From NCBI GenBank assembly GCA_030617085.1, contig JAUWWB010000050.1, positions 1-7,222 of the forward strand: DNA of 7,222 nucleotides. Reading direction: 5' to 3'. Both the position numbers and the translations under genes were made by a program. Below the pieces are notes generated by a model. It had not been told where the DNA came from. It ran no database searches and saw only the letters and a list, made by a program, of their open reading frames with translations. This DNA is from Candidatus Omnitrophota bacterium (lineage in GTDB: Bacteria > Omnitrophota > Gorgyraeia > Tantalellales > Tantalellaceae). This document shows positions 6,262 through 7,222 of the stretch, one piece after another. Each line of letters begins with the position of its first letter. Within the stretch, counting starts at the first letter, position 1.

Positions 6262-6314
6262 ACACGGATAAACCGTATATATCCGTGTCCAACGAGATCC
6301 GTGTCAATCCGTGT
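6262..6314 (+). repeat. ATCCGTGT repeats with a perfect 9-bp hairpin
   Basis: ATCCGTGT occurs directly at 6281-6288, 6297-6304 and 6307-6314. ACACGGATA (6262-6270) is the exact reverse complement of TATCCGTGT (6280-6288), giving a 9-bp stem with a 9-base loop. The hairpin begins two bases after the accC stop. There is no T run, so it is a poor intrinsic terminator. A GTG at 6285 inside this element is in frame with the next gene but is unlikely to be its start. Confidence 0.85.
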
Positions 6315-6319
6315 TCAAA

Positions 6320-6326
6320 AAGGAGG
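6320..6326 (+). promoter_or_regulatory. Shine-Dalgarno that sets the DUF322 protein start
   Basis: AAGGAGG lies six bases before ATG 6333. It is near-ideal, and rules in favour of this ATG against the in-frame GTG at 6285 within the ATCCGTGT repeats. Confidence 0.85.
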
Positions 6327-6332
6327 GGGTTG

Positions 6333-6923
6333 ATGAACTTTTTAAAAAGGATCGGCGTGTTCTTGTACATGCTGCTGATGGCGGGGGCGGGGGCGCTCTT
6401 CCTGCTGCTCTCTTTTAACGCGGTGTCGCTGGACTATCTGGCGGAGAAGATCAACGCGGTCGCGGGGCCGCTGGGCTTCCAGATATTTCTCGGGGTCGCC
6501 GGCGGCATTTTTGTGATAGTCGGAATGAGCGCGCCGTACAGGTTGGAAAAAAAGTTGAAAAAAAACAGGATAATCGCTTTTCAAAACCCTGACGGGGAAG
6601 TTACCATTTCCCTTTCCGCTATCGAAGATTATATCAAGAAGATCGCGAAAGGCATTCCCGGCATAAAGGATGTCCGGTCACGCGTCGGGGTCAGCAAAAA
6701 GGGAATAAACATTGTAGCCAGGGTCTCGGTATCCGCGTCGGCCAACATACCCGAATTGACGGAAAGGATCCAGATGGAGGTAAAAAACCGGGTGCAGGGG
6801 ATGCTGGGTGTTGAGGAAAAGATAAACATAAAGATGCATATCAACAAGATCGCCGGGATCTCCCCGCAGGCCGAAGCCGCCCCCGAGGAAAGGCCCCCCG
6901 TGGCGCAGGTGCCGTATAGGTGA
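6333..6923 (+). CDS. DUF322 (Asp23/YloU-like) membrane protein, AmaP-type
   Basis: A 196-residue protein with two hydrophobic helices near the N-terminus (about 8-28 and 49-66), a basic stretch after the second (LEKKLKKNR, 71-79), and a cytoplasmic DUF322-type domain at about 88-173. The domain starts DGEVTISLSAIEDYI and continues through a conserved-looking IPGIKDV and a long amphipathic segment (PELTERIQMEVKNRV) to a final strand. The last 20 residues are Pro/Ala/Glu-rich and probably disordered. The architecture matches AmaP, which anchors Asp23 at the membrane in staphylococci. In Bacillus subtilis the accB-accC operon is followed by yqhY, a soluble DUF322 gene linked to acetyl-CoA carboxylase control, so position here suggests a related job. 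No separate Asp23 gene is in view. Function is inferred from family and context only. Confidence 0.82.
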   Translation: MNFLKRIGVFLYMLLMAGAGALFLLLSFNAVSLDYLAEKINAVAGPLGFQIFLGVAGGIFVIVGMSAPYRLEKKLKKNRIIAFQNPDGEVTISLSAIEDYIKKIAKGIPGIKDVRSRVGVSKKGINIVARVSVSASANIPELTERIQMEVKNRVQGMLGVEEKINIKMHINKIAGISPQAEAAPEERPPVAQVPYR

Positions 6924-6926
6924 GGT

Positions 6927-6968
6927 TAGTTCGTAGTTCGTAGTTCGTGGTTCGTAGTTCGTAGTTTG
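6927..6968 (+). repeat. Heptamer tandem repeat, TAGTTCG type (six copies)
   Basis: Six heptamers: three TAGTTCG, one TGGTTCG, one TAGTTCG, one TAGTTTG. The array starts three bases after the stop of the DUF322 gene. It is the same unit as at 2161-2188, nearly 5 kb away. The first three copies place TAG in all three forward frames (6927, 6934, 6941). Confidence 0.92.
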
Positions 6969-6979
6969 GAGCGGCCTAA

Positions 6980-7018
6980 TTGCATGTAGGGGCAGGCCCC
7001 TGTGCCTGCCCTTTTGCC
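6980..7018 (+). repeat. 39-bp palindromic intergenic element, copy 2 (terminator-like)
   Basis: Matches 1162-1200 at 38 of 39 bases in the same orientation. The stem arms GGGCAGGC (6990-6997) and GCCTGCCC (7004-7011) are followed by TTTT (7012-7015). It sits between the DUF322 gene and the gmhA-like gene, a reasonable place for an operon boundary, with the TAGTTCG array directly upstream. Confidence 0.85.
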
Positions 7019-7053
7019 GGGTGGTGTGCCCCCAACGCTTACCGTACATTATT

Positions 7054-7222
7054 ATGGACACTACAAAAACAGTAAAAAACATATTGGAAGACAGTCTCGA
7101 TGCCAAGAGCCGGTTTCTTGCCGATGACGGTAATCTGGCGGCGGTCGCGGACGCGGCGGCGGCGCTGGTTGAGTGTTACCGCCGGGGCGGCAAGGCCATC
7201 GTGTTCGGGAACGGCGGCAGTG
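7054..7222 (+). CDS. gmhA: Phosphoheptose isomerase (GmhA-like, SIS domain), N-terminal fragment
   Basis: The first 56 residues of a SIS-domain sugar-phosphate isomerase; the window ends within the gene. An N-terminal helical region (residues 1-45) with FLADDGNLAAVADAAAALVECY resembles GmhA, which converts sedoheptulose 7-phosphate to D-glycero-D-manno-heptose 7-phosphate for LPS core or other heptose-containing glycans. GGKAIVFGNGGS at 45-56 is the first phosphate-binding loop of the family. DiaA and other SIS proteins share this loop, so the substrate assignment rests on overall resemblance. The ATG at 7054 fits the family but has no Shine-Dalgarno. In-frame GTG codons at 7021 and 7024 also lack one and would add mostly unconserved residues. 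Confidence 0.82.
   Translation, partial: MDTTKTVKNILEDSLDAKSRFLADDGNLAAVADAAAALVECYRRGGKAIVFGNGGS

Noticed and set aside
5385..6263. 292-codon open frame on the - strand
   Set aside because: Antisense to accC, which is complete and conserved. The His/Asp/Leu-rich translation is typical of a shadow frame.
6285..6332. GTG at 6285 as the start of the DUF322 protein
   Set aside because: The extension is translated from ATCCGTGT repeats. AAGGAGG six bases before ATG 6333 is far more convincing.

Overview
The window is a compact run of nine genes, all on the + strand. Seven are complete; a Memo-like gene is cut at the left edge and a gmhA-like gene at the right edge. The organism looks like a moderately GC-rich, probably diderm, uncultivated anaerobe. 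A phosphoheptose isomerase (LPS core heptose) suggests an outer membrane. A DUF322/AmaP-type membrane protein and intergenic gaps packed with short repeats remind me of candidate-phylum genomes such as Omnitrophota, but that placement is an impression and was not tested.

Layout: 1-324, C-terminal end of an AmmeMemoRadiSam protein B (Memo) family protein. 364-1161, patatin-like phospholipase. 1214-2170, flippase-like (UPF0104/YbhN-type) membrane protein. 2215-4284, a tight aroQ - Xaa-Pro peptidase - efp block with 11-bp and 4-bp overlaps. 4324-6260, accB and accC of acetyl-CoA carboxylase. 6333-6923, a two-helix membrane protein with a DUF322 domain. 7054 to the edge, the start of gmhA. The aroQ-pepP-efp-accB-accC order matches an arrangement known from Bacillus, where accC is also followed by a DUF322 gene (yqhY). 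The block would therefore combine shikimate synthesis, peptide turnover, rescue of polyproline translation, the first step of fatty-acid synthesis, and a possible membrane-linked factor connected to it.

The least ordinary feature is what lies between genes. All seven gaps hold a short repeat that starts at or near the upstream stop and ends near the next start. Five gaps carry period-7 tandem repeats of different sequence (ACTGTTC, TAGTTCG, GTGGATA, GTTTTAG/CCTATAA). One carries ATCCGTGT copies with a perfect hairpin. Two carry copies of a 39-bp palindromic element that differ at one base. The accB-accC gap holds heptamers in both orientations, giving a large imperfect inverted repeat. Three genes that begin beside repeats (patatin, accC, gmhA) have no visible Shine-Dalgarno, while the others do.

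I see no CRISPR array, insertion sequence, tRNA, rRNA, toxin-antitoxin or defence genes. No gene-free stretch exceeds 300 bases.
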